Notes: generated from the sequence alone by a model not told the origin. DNA of 47,409 bases from an uncultured Pelagibacteraceae bacterium (GCA_902601315.1 CACKMS010000009.1:1-47409), one strand, 5' to 3'. Counted from the first letter of the stretch, positions 8,020 through 17,464 are shown. Program-made: numbers and translations.

Positions 8020-9381
8020 TTAATCAGCAAAAAGTACATCGGGAAGCCATAAAGCTATGCCTGGAAAAATGTACATCAATACCATTGCAAAAATCACTAT
8101 ACCTAAAAATGGCATAATCCCTTTGAATATTTCCAACAATTCTACATTTTTTGTTTGTACACCTTTAAGATAATATGCTGACATTGCCATGGGGGGTGTT
8201 AAGAAAGATGTTTGCAAGTTTAATGCAATCAACATAGCAAAGAAATAAGGATTAACACCAAAAAATTCTACTAGCGGAAGGAATATAGGTACAAAAATAA
8301 TTAGAATTTCTGTCCATTCTAAAGGCCATCCTAGAATAAAAATAATTATTTGAGTTATCACTAAAAACTGCCAAGGAGCTAAATTCATAGATTTAAAAAA
8401 GTGTTCAAAAACTTCGTGACCACCCAAATAAGAAAACACTGCTGCAAAAGTCCATGATCCTACAAACAACCACATTATCATTGCGGTTGTTTTTGCTGTA
8501 AGGAAAACAGACTCTTTAAAACTTTTCCATTTTAAAGACTTATAAATTAAAGATAGGACTAAAGATCCAAGAGCTCCCACCGCTGCAGCCTCTGCTGGTG
8601 TTGCAAGACCTGCAAGAATAGTACCTAAAACTAGTATTATTAGAGAAAATAATGGTACAAATGAAACTAAAACCTCTTTTAATATCACTGCTCTTGGTGG
8701 TATTTCCTCCTTTGGAGGCTTAGGTGCAATGGATGGATTAAAGTACGCCCTAGTTATTGCATAAATTATATAAAGCCCTGCCAACATCAATCCAGGAAAT
8801 ATTGCTGCTGCAAATAATCTAAGAGGAGATAATTGTGCAATTACTGCGTAGACAATAAGCATAATACTTGGAGGAATTAAAATACCTAAACAACCACCCG
8901 AACATATAACCCCCGATGCAAATTTTTTGTCATAGCCTGCTCTTATCATTGCAGGCCATGCAAGTAGTCCCATTAATGTAACTACTGCACCTATAATTCC
9001 TGTAGCTGTAGAAAATAATGCACAAGTGACAAGAGCAGCTACAGCCATAGAGGCTGGCAAACCATGTGAAGCTAGTCTAATTGCATTAAATAATCTTGCT
9101 ACAATTCCTGCTCTTTCAACAAGATAACCCATAAATAAAAATAAGGGGACGGCGGTAAGCACTGTGTTGTCCATTACAGAATATGTGTTTTGAACAAATA
9201 ATTGGAATATCCTATTATCCAACAAATGATCCATTCTTGACGGATCATAATATGCAAAATAACCAAAACCAATTCCCATTGCCATCAAGGTAAAAGCAAT
9301 TGGAAAACCTAAAAGTACTGCAAAGAGAAATATACCCATCATCAAGATAGCTATTTCAGGATTTGTCAAACTAAATAACAT
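8020..9381 (-). CDS. dctM: TRAP transporter large permease, DctM type
   Basis: This is the 453-residue large membrane subunit of a tripartite ATP-independent periplasmic transporter. About twelve hydrophobic segments are visible, with family patterns such as GIIGAVVTLMGLLAWPAMI, CSGGCLGILIPPSIMLIVY and TPAEAAAVGALGSL. DctM drives Na+- or H+-coupled uptake of substrates delivered by the periplasmic protein. Its ATG lies inside the end of dctQ (11-base overlap), so the two are translationally coupled. The amidase gene follows after about 11 bases. Confidence 0.96.
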   Translation of the reverse strand: MLFSLTNPEIAILMMGIFLFAVLLGFPIAFTLMAMGIGFGYFAYYDPSRMDHLLDNRIFQLFVQNTYSVMDNTVLTAVPLFLFMGYLVERAGIVARLFNAIRLASHGLPASMAVAALVTCALFSTATGIIGAVVTLMGLLAWPAMIRAGYDKKFASGVICSGGCLGILIPPSIMLIVYAVIAQLSPLRLFAAAIFPGLMLAGLYIIYAITRAYFNPSIAPKPPKEEIPPRAVILKEVLVSFVPLFSLIILVLGTILAGLATPAEAAAVGALGSLVLSLIYKSLKWKSFKESVFLTAKTTAMIMWLFVGSWTFAAVFSYLGGHEVFEHFFKSMNLAPWQFLVITQIIIFILGWPLEWTEILIIFVPIFLPLVEFFGVNPYFFAMLIALNLQTSFLTPPMAMSAYYLKGVQTKNVELLEIFKGIMPFLGIVIFAMVLMYIFPGIALWLPDVLFAD

Positions 9382-9955
9382 CTTTTTGGTCCTCGTCTTG
9401 AGTTGTTCTCATTAAAATTTTTTCTGTCTCCTCGGCAACAACCATTCTTGCAGGCCAATGACCAGTTTGAATACAAATGATTGATCTGAATACCTCACTT
9501 ATTCCTTGAATGATTAATAATAAACCAGAAAGTGGTATCAAAGATTTTGCCATGTAAATTTGAATTTGTGCTGGACTATTCCAACTAGTTTCTTTTATTT
9601 TCCAAGCCATAGATGCGTATTCATACCCATAAAATGCTAGAGCCAAAACACCTGGAAAGAAAAATACAAAATATAAAATTAGATCAATCCAACCTTGAGT
9701 TCTGGGTTTGAACAATCGGTAAATTACATCACCTCTTACATGAGCCTCTGTCGACAAAGTATAAGCCCCTGCCATCATAAAAATGGCTCCATACATTTGA
9801 AGACTAAAATCAAAATTCCATAATGTGGGAGCATTAAATGCATATGCCATCACCACCTCATAACAAGTTCCAGCCATTAAAATTACAATACACCATGAGA
9901 ATGCCTTACCCATTGATGTACTTAATTGATCTGCAAACTTAATAAATGATCTCAT
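9371..9955 (-). CDS. dctQ: TRAP transporter small permease, DctQ type
   Basis: The small membrane subunit of the TRAP system shows four hydrophobic segments, including AFSWCIVILMAGTCYEVVMA and IDLILYFVFFFPGVLALAFY. The longest frame begins at a TTG (9979), but that start would lie next to the terminator-like hairpin at 9983-10000. The ATG at 9955 (MRSFIKFADQLSTSMGKAF) gives a normal N-terminus of 194 residues and is chosen here. It lies downstream of dctP across that hairpin and overlaps dctM by 11 bases. Confidence 0.93.
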   Translation of the reverse strand: MRSFIKFADQLSTSMGKAFSWCIVILMAGTCYEVVMAYAFNAPTLWNFDFSLQMYGAIFMMAGAYTLSTEAHVRGDVIYRLFKPRTQGWIDLILYFVFFFPGVLALAFYGYEYASMAWKIKETSWNSPAQIQIYMAKSLIPLSGLLLIIQGISEVFRSIICIQTGHWPARMVVAEETEKILMRTTQDEDQKDVI

Positions 9956-9977
9956 AAAAAACTGTCTAAGTAATAAC

Positions 9978-10009
9978 AAAAAGGGGGCTAAAAAGCCCCC
10001 CTTTTTTTT
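9978..10009 (-). terminator. Hairpin between dctP and dctQ, probable attenuating terminator
   Basis: GGGGGCT (9983-9989), loop AAAA (9990-9993) and AGCCCCC (9994-10000) form a perfect 7-pair stem. On the minus strand it is followed by five T residues before a G; on the plus strand by eight. It lies right after the dctP stop and before dctQM. Such an element would let most transcripts end after the binding-protein gene, with read-through for the permease genes, matching the excess of binding protein these systems need. The role is inferred from position and structure. Confidence 0.75.
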
Positions 10010-10027
10010 CTAATTTATTAAAAATTG

Positions 10028-11185
10028 TTAGATTTTTACTTTTGCTATTGGACCAAACTCATTTTCGTAAGCAAGTTTGTAATTAGGCTGATTCATCAGC
10101 AAGTACTTCATTACTCTCTTAGCATACGCTTTTTGTGAGTCTATGATTTTCTTGAAGAATGGATCTTTTCCAGAAAAGTCACCGACTACTTTGTCCCAAC
10201 CTTTTAACTGCTCAGAAAGAATTGCATCTGAAGTTTGATATACATTTACTTTATGCTCATTCATTAACTTAGATAAGTCAGCTGAATATCTTACTAAAGC
10301 TTTAAAGTAGTTATCAGTGTTCGCAGCATAAGCAGCATTTTTCAATATTGCTTGATGTGCAGGCGAAAGGTTGTTGTATGATTTTTTGTTAATAGGAATT
10401 TCAAACATCTCCTGAGATTGGTGGAAACTACCTAAGTGATAATGCTTAGATACATCCTGCATACCAAACTGAGAGTCTGAAGTTGGGTTGTTAAACTCAG
10501 CTGCATCAATCAAACCAGTTTTCATTGCTGGTTGGATTTCTCCACCTGGTAACTGTCTAACTACCATTCCCATTGCAGTAAGAACGTTAGTTGCAAGACC
10601 AACTGTTCTGTACTTCATTCCTTTTACATCGGATACTTTAGTTACATTCTTTTTAAACCATCCGAATGGTTGAGCTGGCATAGGCATATGAAAGAAACCA
10701 ACATAGTCAAAACCAACTTTTGCTAAAGTTTCTTCGTACAGAGCTCTTCCTCCACCATATTCCATCCATCCCATTACTTCTTGTGATGACATACCGTATG
10801 ATGGTCCAGTTCCAAACAATGAAGCCGCAGGGTTTTTTCCATACCAATATGCAGTCACCCAGTGACCCATATCAAGTACTCCTGAACTTACAGCTTGTCC
10901 AATTTCGGAAGTTTTAACAACTGCTCCAACTGGTTGTAAGTCAATTTTTAAAGTTCCGCCTGACATCTGATCAACCATTTTCGCATAGTCTCCTGCCATT
11001 TCGAAAAAGATATTTGCTCCGCTAGGCCAAGCTGCTTGCATTTTAAGAGTTGTATGACCACCTCCCAATGCAAGATTAGGCATTGCTACCGCTGCTGTTG
11101 CCGCTGCACCAGTTGCTGCTGCCGTTTTAAAGAACTTACGTCTTGAAGGAATTTTACCCTTCAAAAGTTTTTTTTCTTTAACCAT
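10028..11185 (-). CDS. dctP: TRAP transporter substrate-binding protein, DctP family, Tat-exported
   Basis: The 385-residue periplasmic receptor of the TRAP system begins with a twin-arginine signal: SRRKFFKTAAATGAAATAAV (about residues 14-33), ending near LALGGG. The mature part resembles the DctP subgroup of keto-acid receptors (MQAAWPSGANIFFEMAGDYA; EFNNPTSDSQFGMQD). That subgroup assignment is from memory of family patterns. The nearby glycolate and lactate oxidation genes make small 2-hydroxy- or 2-keto-acids plausible ligands. Tat export is common for this subgroup. A strong AGAGGAG ribosome-binding site precedes the ATG at 11185. Confidence 0.95.
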   Translation of the reverse strand: MVKEKKLLKGKIPSRRKFFKTAAATGAAATAAVAMPNLALGGGHTTLKMQAAWPSGANIFFEMAGDYAKMVDQMSGGTLKIDLQPVGAVVKTSEIGQAVSSGVLDMGHWVTAYWYGKNPAASLFGTGPSYGMSSQEVMGWMEYGGGRALYEETLAKVGFDYVGFFHMPMPAQPFGWFKKNVTKVSDVKGMKYRTVGLATNVLTAMGMVVRQLPGGEIQPAMKTGLIDAAEFNNPTSDSQFGMQDVSKHYHLGSFHQSQEMFEIPINKKSYNNLSPAHQAILKNAAYAANTDNYFKALVRYSADLSKLMNEHKVNVYQTSDAILSEQLKGWDKVVGDFSGKDPFFKKIIDSQKAYAKRVMKYLLMNQPNYKLAYENEFGPIAKVKI

Positions 11186-11319
11186 TTATTTCTCCTCTTT
11201 AAAGTTAATTAACTCCTAAGAGTTAAACATGTAAAATTGCTAGAGTCATTCTAAAATCGATTACATTTTTAAATTAAATACAATTTGAGATTGTATAATT
11301 AGGTCAAAAAGTCCTAATT
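11186..11319 (-). promoter_or_regulatory. dctP upstream region with three hairpins and a strong ribosome-binding site
   Basis: Reading toward dctP there are tandem inverted repeats. AATTAGG/CCTAATT (11297-11319) overlaps the stop of the upstream dehydrogenase gene. ATACAAT/ATTGTAT (11278-11296) follows with a five-base loop. AACTC/GAGTT lies close to the start. An AGAGGAG motif lies 5-11 bases before the dctP ATG, stronger than most sites in this window. This 128-base spacer is long for this genome, so it probably holds the dctPQM promoter. Which hairpin terminates upstream transcription and which regulates dctP cannot be told from sequence. Confidence 0.5.
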
Positions 11320-12267
11320 TACTTTATTCTTAGAGTCCCCTGTTTTGAAAAATTCGTCAATGTTGTCAATCGCAAGATTAGCCATTGCAGTTCTTGTTTC
11401 TTTTGTAGCGCTTCCTAAATGGGGAAGGATAAAAGCGCTTTTATATTTCAGGTAACCTGGATTTAAATTTGGCTCATTTTTGTAGACATCTAAACCAACT
11501 GCATAGACTTTTCTTCTTTCAAGTGCATCTATCAAAGCTTCATCGTCTACAATATCTCCTCTTGCAACATTAGTGACAACTGCACCTTTTGGCAAATACT
11601 CAATAGTATCTTTATTAATCATATCAATTGTTTGTTTCGAGGCTGGACAACAAATAGATAAAACATCAGATACTGATAATAAACTTTTTAAATTATCATG
11701 GTAAACAGCACCTTGTTCTTTTTCCTCAGCTAATTTTGATCGATTATGATAATGTATTATCATTCCTAAAGACTTTGCAATTTTTGCAATCTTTTGACCA
11801 ATTCTTCCCATACCTAATACTCCAAGTCTTGCACCAGTTAGTTGCTTTCCAATTAAATAATCTGCAGACCACTTCCAGTTGCTTTCTTTAGCAGATTCTA
11901 TTCCCTCTGATGCTCTTCTGCATGCTCCAAGTATTAGCAAGATTCCAATTTCAGCTGTAGCATCTGTTAAAACGTCAGGTGTATTTGTAACCGCTATTCC
12001 TCTCGCCTTAGCTGCCTCCAAATCTATATTTCCAAAACCAACTGCAAAATTTGAAATAATTTTTATAGTTTCTGGCAATTTATTTATTGTTTCAGCATCA
12101 AGTTTATCTGTTAAAGAAGATAATATTCCATCTTTTCCTTCACTCATTTCAATTAATTTTTTTTGCGAATATAATTCGTCATTTAAGTTTAAATTAGCAT
12201 CAAAACTTTTTAATGCTTTATCTTCACAAGATCTAAGTAATTTTCTTGTTACTAGAATTTTTTTCAT
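11314..12267 (-). CDS. D-2-hydroxyacid dehydrogenase (glyoxylate/hydroxypyruvate reductase type)
   Basis: This is an NAD(P)-dependent D-isomer-specific 2-hydroxyacid dehydrogenase of 317 residues. The Rossmann motif is GVLGMGRIGQKIAKIAKSLG. The substrate-site Arg is in VTNVARGDIVDDEAL, the catalytic Glu in VGLDVYKNEPNLN and the catalytic His in LPHLGSATKETRT. GlcF lies one base upstream, so it closes the glycolate oxidation cluster. Reduction of glyoxylate or hydroxypyruvate is the most likely role, inferred from family and context; other 2-keto acids are possible. Confidence 0.93.
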   Translation of the reverse strand: MKKILVTRKLLRSCEDKALKSFDANLNLNDELYSQKKLIEMSEGKDGILSSLTDKLDAETINKLPETIKIISNFAVGFGNIDLEAAKARGIAVTNTPDVLTDATAEIGILLILGACRRASEGIESAKESNWKWSADYLIGKQLTGARLGVLGMGRIGQKIAKIAKSLGMIIHYHNRSKLAEEKEQGAVYHDNLKSLLSVSDVLSICCPASKQTIDMINKDTIEYLPKGAVVTNVARGDIVDDEALIDALERRKVYAVGLDVYKNEPNLNPGYLKYKSAFILPHLGSATKETRTAMANLAIDNIDEFFKTGDSKNKVN

Positions 12268-12268
12268 A

Positions 12269-13561
12269 TTAAATTTTACTCAAAATTTTTGGTTTTGGAC
12301 CACCTGTATACCAATCTAGCAGTTCTATAGTATGTAAAATTGGTATATTGGTACCATTAGATATTTGGGTGATACAGCCTATATTTCCAGTAGATATAAT
12401 CTGTGGATTTGTACTCTCTATATTCTTAACTTTGTCTTTTAAAAGATTTTTCGCGATTTCTGTTTGCAGAATATTATAAGTTCCAGCAGAGCCACAACAA
12501 AGGTGTCCATTGGGTATTTCCAAAATATCATTGTCAGTTTTTTGAAGTAAGTCGATCGGTTCATTATGAACCTTTTGACCATGTTGCATTGAACATGCAG
12601 AATGATAAGCAATTTTATATTTCTTATTTTTCTTTTGTATATTTAGTTTTAAGTTTTCTGATAAATATTCAGTAACATCTTTGCTTAACTCAGATATTGT
12701 TTTTGCTTTAGCTTTTAATTTTTTGTCATTTCTAAATATAAATCCATAGTCTTTTAAAGTGGTTCCACATCCAGAGGTATTAGATAATATTGCATCAAGA
12801 TTTCCCTTTTTATGTTCTTCATACCAGGTTTCAATATTATTTATAAAATCAATATTTGCATCGTCCTCTTTACCTAAATGATGATTTAATGAGCCACAAC
12901 ATCTAATTTTTTTTGGAACAACAACTTCAACGCCATGTCTATTTAATAATCTTATTGTGGACTCATTAATTTGTGGCGATAGTTCTTTTTGCACGCATCC
13001 AGTCAATAAGGCTACTCTTGCGATTTTTTTTCCATTTGCTGGATACATTTCCTTTAATTTGATAGTTTTTTCTGGAAAAGAAGTTGGCATCAATTCCATC
13101 ATGTCTTTTATTTTCTTTGGAAATAAAAATTTAAATAACTTTCCGATCTTAACTAGATAACTTGTTAATTTAAAATATTGAGTATTTGGAAGAACTTTCG
13201 ATAAAAAATTTCTTAAAATTTTATCAAATAAAGGTCTGTCATAATTTTTTTCAATATATTTTCTGCCATGATCAATCACATGCATGTAATTAACGCCAGC
13301 TGGGCAAGTCGTCATGCAGCTATAACATGATAGACAACGGTCTATGTGCTTAACAACTTTTTTGGAGGGCTTTCTCTCATTTTCCAACATATCCTGAATT
13401 AGATAAATTCTTCCTCTTGGTCCATCTAGTTCATCGCCTAGTATTCCATAGGTAGGGCAAGTTGCATTGCACATTCCACAATGCACACATTTTTGAAATA
13501 TCTTTTCTGTAGACTGGTTGTCTTTATCTTTTAGTTGGTTTTCTGAAAAATTGGTTTGCAT
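12269..13561 (-). CDS. glcF: Glycolate oxidase iron-sulfur subunit GlcF
   Basis: The 430-residue protein carries two N-terminal 4Fe-4S binding motifs, CVHCGMCNATCPTYG (Cys25-Cys35) and CLSCYSCMTTCPAG. Two CCG-type cysteine-rich domains follow (RCCGSLNHHLG and LCCGSAGTYN). It passes electrons from the GlcD/GlcE flavoprotein toward the quinone pool. The start overlaps the glcE stop by one base (TAATG), and the 2-hydroxyacid dehydrogenase follows one base after the stop. The gene order glcD-glcE-glcF matches the classical operon. Confidence 0.96.
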   Translation of the reverse strand: MQTNFSENQLKDKDNQSTEKIFQKCVHCGMCNATCPTYGILGDELDGPRGRIYLIQDMLENERKPSKKVVKHIDRCLSCYSCMTTCPAGVNYMHVIDHGRKYIEKNYDRPLFDKILRNFLSKVLPNTQYFKLTSYLVKIGKLFKFLFPKKIKDMMELMPTSFPEKTIKLKEMYPANGKKIARVALLTGCVQKELSPQINESTIRLLNRHGVEVVVPKKIRCCGSLNHHLGKEDDANIDFINNIETWYEEHKKGNLDAILSNTSGCGTTLKDYGFIFRNDKKLKAKAKTISELSKDVTEYLSENLKLNIQKKNKKYKIAYHSACSMQHGQKVHNEPIDLLQKTDNDILEIPNGHLCCGSAGTYNILQTEIAKNLLKDKVKNIESTNPQIISTGNIGCITQISNGTNIPILHTIELLDWYTGGPKPKILSKI

Positions 13562-14838
13562 TAAAGTTCTCTATACATTCTTCCAGGGTTAAAAATTTTT
13601 TTTGGATCAAAACTATCTTTTATTTTTTTTGATATCATTAATCTTGTACTATCGATAGTAAACAAAGTGTCTTGAAAATCAAAATTTTCAGATTTTTTAA
13701 GAATCGTTAGATATCCACTATTTTCAAGGATAAAATTTTTTATTTTGTTTATTTTTTCATCGTCTTTGTCGAGGACCTCGATCCAAAACAATGATCCACA
13801 CCAATCAATGTAATATTTATAATTTTTATTAAGAAATTTACTAAATGTCTCACATTTAGCAGGAGGCATAACAGCTCTCAAAATATTATTTTTTGTTCCA
13901 CTAAATAACTCCAAATTATTGACTTTTTTCCAGAAAGGTACTGATTGATGAACATCTAATATTGAACTTTTGAAATTTGATAAATCTAACTCTATTTTTA
14001 ACTCTTTTAATCTCTCGTCAATTGATCTCCTGTCTCCTTCAATTCTAAAAGCTAAAAAAGAACCTTCTTGATCCAGATCGTTAAATTTGAAAATTTTATT
14101 TTTTGTATGTTCATAGTTTTTATAAGCGGGTTCCTCAGGTATGAATGTTGCTGCTGAAACTTCATTACTAGAGCTTAGAATTTTATCAAATAAATTTGAT
14201 ATTTTCTTAATTTCATCAGAATAAACAATAACTGTAATTTGAGATTGTTTTTTTGGAGAAACTTTTAATGTTATTTCAGTTAAAACAACCAGTGTTCCAA
14301 ATGAACCTGATATTAATTTTGAAAGATCATAACCAGTAACATTTTTAACTACAGTCCCACCCGACTTTATAATATCGCCTTTTCCATTCACTCCCTTGAA
14401 ACCTAAAATATGGTCTCTAACACTTCCAACTTTAAATCTTCTGGATCCAGCAAAATTACACGCTACATAGCCACCAATAGTCCCTTTGTTTGTTTGACCA
14501 TTTATCATGTATCCAAAATCAATTGGTTCAAATGCTAACTCTTGATTGTTTTCCTCTAATATTTTTTCAATGTCTTCAATAGGAGTTCCTGCTTTTACTT
14601 TGATGTAAAGTTCTTCTTTTTGATAGTCAATGATACCAGAAAGTTGTGATAGGCTGAGTTTTTTTGCAGTTTGTAAATTATAACCAAAAACTTTTTTTGT
14701 TCCTGTTCCTGTTATCTCTATAGGAAGTTTTTTTGAGTAAATTTCTCTTACTATTTCTGATACTTCTTTTTCAGTACTTGGACTTAACGTTTCAGAATCT
14801 AGGGAGATCTGGGAATTTTTCTTCTCCTCTGTGGACAT
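13561..14838 (-). CDS. glcE: Glycolate oxidase FAD-binding subunit GlcE
   Basis: The protein is an FAD-binding (FAD_binding_4) subunit of glycolate oxidase, with IEITGTGTKKVFG in the N-terminal FAD lobe and TIGGYVACNFAGSRRF as the central motif. The longest frame begins at a GTG (14859). ATG at 14838 has a purine-rich GAGGAAGGAAGAG sequence just upstream and is chosen (425 residues). It still overlaps the glcD 3' end by 47 bases. That overlap looks real because GlcD's last residues (VHVHRGEEKFPDLPRF) match the expected GlcD C-terminus. Confidence 0.94.
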   Translation of the reverse strand: MSTEEKKNSQISLDSETLSPSTEKEVSEIVREIYSKKLPIEITGTGTKKVFGYNLQTAKKLSLSQLSGIIDYQKEELYIKVKAGTPIEDIEKILEENNQELAFEPIDFGYMINGQTNKGTIGGYVACNFAGSRRFKVGSVRDHILGFKGVNGKGDIIKSGGTVVKNVTGYDLSKLISGSFGTLVVLTEITLKVSPKKQSQITVIVYSDEIKKISNLFDKILSSSNEVSAATFIPEEPAYKNYEHTKNKIFKFNDLDQEGSFLAFRIEGDRRSIDERLKELKIELDLSNFKSSILDVHQSVPFWKKVNNLELFSGTKNNILRAVMPPAKCETFSKFLNKNYKYYIDWCGSLFWIEVLDKDDEKINKIKNFILENSGYLTILKKSENFDFQDTLFTIDSTRLMISKKIKDSFDPKKIFNPGRMYREL

Positions 14839-16288
14839 GGACTCTTCCTTCCTCTGCACATTTTCTCAGTATCGGATAAACTTTTCCTGGATTTAATAGG
14901 TTTTTTTCATCTAAAGACTTTTTGATATTTAATTGTTGTTGAATATCATCGTTATTGAAAGCTTCACACATCAATTCTCTTTTTTCTATTCCTACACCAT
15001 GTTCGCCTGTTAATGCTCCACCATGCTTTACACAAGCTTTTAAAATCTCCGCACCAAATTCTTCAGTTTTTCTCAACTGTTCTTTATCACTACCATCAAA
15101 CATTATTAGAGGATGCAAGTTTCCATCTCCGGCATGAAAAGCGTTTGCTACAGCCAAGTTATATTTTTTTGAAAGTTGATTTATTTCTTTTAAAATTAAA
15201 GACAGCTTTCCTCTTGGAATAGAGCCATCCATACAATAATAATCTGGGGCCATAGCTCCACAGGCTGGGAATGCAGCTTTTCTTCCTGACCAAAAAGCTA
15301 ATCTCTCTTTTTCATTATTACTTAACTTCATACTGTTAGAGTTATTTTGTTTTGCAATCTCACTTACTTTGTTTAAAAGACCATCAACTTCAGATTTGGT
15401 ACCATCAAGCTCAACGATCATTAAAACTTCTGCATCTTTTGGATAACCAGCTTTTGAAAATTTATCTGTCGCATCAATCAATGCTTTATCCATCATTTCC
15501 ATACCAGCAGGAACTATTCCGCTAGATATAATATCAGAGACACAATTGCCTCCATCCTCGACGGTTGGAAAGCCAATTAAAGCTGCTCTTACAGATTGCG
15601 GTTTTCTTAAAATTTTTACTGTTACTTCTGTAATCACTCCCAAAAGTCCCTCGGATCCACATACTAGTCCTAATAAATCATATCCTTCTTGATCTAAAGT
15701 TTTACCGCCAATTCTTGTAATCGTTCCATCCATCATTACCATTTCAACACCAAGAATATTATTTGTGGTTGTTCCATATTTTAAAGAGTGAACACCCCCC
15801 GAGTTTTCAGCTACATTTCCTCCAATTGAACATGCTAACTGACTTGAAGGATCCGGAGCATAGTAATATCCTTTGTGTTGAACAGCATGAGTAATTCCAA
15901 GGTTTGTAACTCCTGGTTGGGTTACTACACATTTATTATCAAAATCAATTTCAAGAATTTTGTTAAATTTACCAAGTCCTAACAATATTGCATCTTGAAG
16001 TGGTAACGCTCCACCTGACAAACCTGTTCCTGCACCCCTTGGGATCACTTTTATGTTTTCTTCATTACAGAATTTTAGTATTTCACTTACTTCTTTTGTA
16101 TTTTCTGGCAAAACAACTGCTAGTGGGGTCTGTTTATAAGCAGCTAAACCATCAGTTTCATATGGCTTTATTTCCTCGTTTTCACTTAAGACATTTTCTT
16201 CATTAGTAAATTTTTTTAATTGAGAAACTATAAGACTTTTTTTTGAAACCGTAGTCCTATCTATTTGTGGTAAAGCTAATTCAGTCAT
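14792..16288 (-). CDS. glcD: Glycolate oxidase catalytic subunit GlcD
   Basis: This is the 498-residue flavoprotein that oxidises glycolate (and often D-lactate) to the keto acid. FAD-binding motifs are PRGAGTGLSGGALP and SIGGNVAENSGGVHSLKYG. C-terminal family signatures are FHAGDGNLHPLI and GGALTGEHGVGIEKR. The C-terminus PDLPRF matches the GlcD pattern. Glycolate is a major phytoplankton exudate, so the gene fits a marine heterotroph. The aminotransferase gene lies three bases upstream; glcE overlaps its 3' end. Confidence 0.97.
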   Translation of the reverse strand: MTELALPQIDRTTVSKKSLIVSQLKKFTNEENVLSENEEIKPYETDGLAAYKQTPLAVVLPENTKEVSEILKFCNEENIKVIPRGAGTGLSGGALPLQDAILLGLGKFNKILEIDFDNKCVVTQPGVTNLGITHAVQHKGYYYAPDPSSQLACSIGGNVAENSGGVHSLKYGTTTNNILGVEMVMMDGTITRIGGKTLDQEGYDLLGLVCGSEGLLGVITEVTVKILRKPQSVRAALIGFPTVEDGGNCVSDIISSGIVPAGMEMMDKALIDATDKFSKAGYPKDAEVLMIVELDGTKSEVDGLLNKVSEIAKQNNSNSMKLSNNEKERLAFWSGRKAAFPACGAMAPDYYCMDGSIPRGKLSLILKEINQLSKKYNLAVANAFHAGDGNLHPLIMFDGSDKEQLRKTEEFGAEILKACVKHGGALTGEHGVGIEKRELMCEAFNNDDIQQQLNIKKSLDEKNLLNPGKVYPILRKCAEEGRVHVHRGEEKFPDLPRF

Positions 16289-16291
16289 AAA

Positions 16292-17461
16292 TTATCCAAG
16301 CATCTTTTTGATATTTTCCAAAGCTTGAGAGATATTATCTCTAGATGCCGCAAAACTAAATCTAACGTATTCATTGCAACTTTTACCAAATGCTGTTCCT
16401 GGAACTATTGCAACTCCAGCTTCATGCATTGCTTTTTGACAAAACTCTGAACCATTCATTCCAGTTCCAGTAACTTTAGGGAAAGCATAAAAGGCACCAC
16501 CTGGAAGACTACATTCAACACCTGGCAAACTATTTAAACCTTCATGGATTAATTTTCTTCTAGCGGTAAATTTTTCCATCATTTCATGTATTGAATCATC
16601 TGGGCCATCTAAGGCTGCTATTCCAGCAAACTGTGCAGCCGCATTAACACATGAAACACTATTAATTAGAAGTTTGTTTACATGTTCAACCAAATGTTCA
16701 GGCCAAAAACTCCAACCTAACCTCCAACCAGTCATTGAGTAAGCTTTGCTCCAACCTTCTAAAACTATTAGTCTATCTCTTAATTCTGGGTAATTGAAGA
16801 ATGTAGGCATTTCTTTATTATCAAAAATCTGTCTACTATAAATTTCATCACTCAAAATTGTTACATGTGGAAATTTTTCTAATCCCTTCGCAAGTTTATC
16901 TATTTCAGGTTTTTCAACAAAACTCCCAGTTGGGTTATTTGGATTGATTAAAATTAAAAGTCTTGTTTTAGCAGTTATCAGAGATAATATTTTATCGGCA
17001 TTGAATTTCAAATCTTTATCTTCTGTAAGATCATAAGGAACTGGTGTAGATCCAGTATAATTAATCATAGACTCATAAATAGGAAAAGCTGGTGTCGGAT
17101 GTATTATCTCTGCACCTGGTTCTCCAAAACACTGGATTGCATACGTCATGGTAGGTTTACCACCTGGCATAATTAATATTCTTTCAAAATCAACATCTGC
17201 GCTGTATCTTTTTTTAATCCATCTAGTTACAGCTTGTCTACACTCAGGAATCCCGTTTGACATTACATATCCATGGTGTCCATCATCCAATGCTTTTTTT
17301 GCAGCATCTACAACATGCTTTGGAGTTTTAAAATCTGGTTGTCCAAGCCCAAGATGGATCATGGGATGACCTTTCGCTTCTAGTTTTTTAGCCTCAGCTA
17401 GGACACTAAAAGCAGTTTCTGTACCTAATCTATTTAAGCTCGCAGCTAATTTTATCTCCAT
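16292..17461 (-). CDS. Class I/II pyridoxal-phosphate aminotransferase
   Basis: The 389-residue fold-type I aminotransferase shows the NPNNPTG motif (INPNNPTGSF), the Asp/Tyr of ILSDEIYSRQIF, the Schiff-base Lys in WSKAYSMTGWRLGW, and the C-terminal carboxylate-binding Arg in YVRFSFAAS. It belongs to the AspC-like subgroup with wide amino-acid specificity. It lies between an L-2-hydroxyacid dehydrogenase and glcD, with 3-base gaps on both sides. Transamination of the keto acid they produce (for example glyoxylate to glycine, or pyruvate to alanine) is an attractive but unproven role. Confidence 0.92.
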   Translation of the reverse strand: MEIKLAASLNRLGTETAFSVLAEAKKLEAKGHPMIHLGLGQPDFKTPKHVVDAAKKALDDGHHGYVMSNGIPECRQAVTRWIKKRYSADVDFERILIMPGGKPTMTYAIQCFGEPGAEIIHPTPAFPIYESMINYTGSTPVPYDLTEDKDLKFNADKILSLITAKTRLLILINPNNPTGSFVEKPEIDKLAKGLEKFPHVTILSDEIYSRQIFDNKEMPTFFNYPELRDRLIVLEGWSKAYSMTGWRLGWSFWPEHLVEHVNKLLINSVSCVNAAAQFAGIAALDGPDDSIHEMMEKFTARRKLIHEGLNSLPGVECSLPGGAFYAFPKVTGTGMNGSEFCQKAMHEAGVAIVPGTAFGKSCNEYVRFSFAASRDNISQALENIKKMLG

Positions 17462-17464
17462 AAT

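Noticed and set aside
9956..9979. TTG start of dctQ at 9979
   Set aside because: It touches the terminator-like hairpin and has no ribosome-binding site; ATG 9955 gives a normal N-terminus.
11186..11313. Known riboswitch (glycine, SAM) upstream of dctP
   Set aside because: Only short simple hairpins are seen; no conserved riboswitch core was recognised.
15988..16206. Plus-strand frames inside glcD
   Set aside because: They are shadows of a strongly conserved minus-strand gene.
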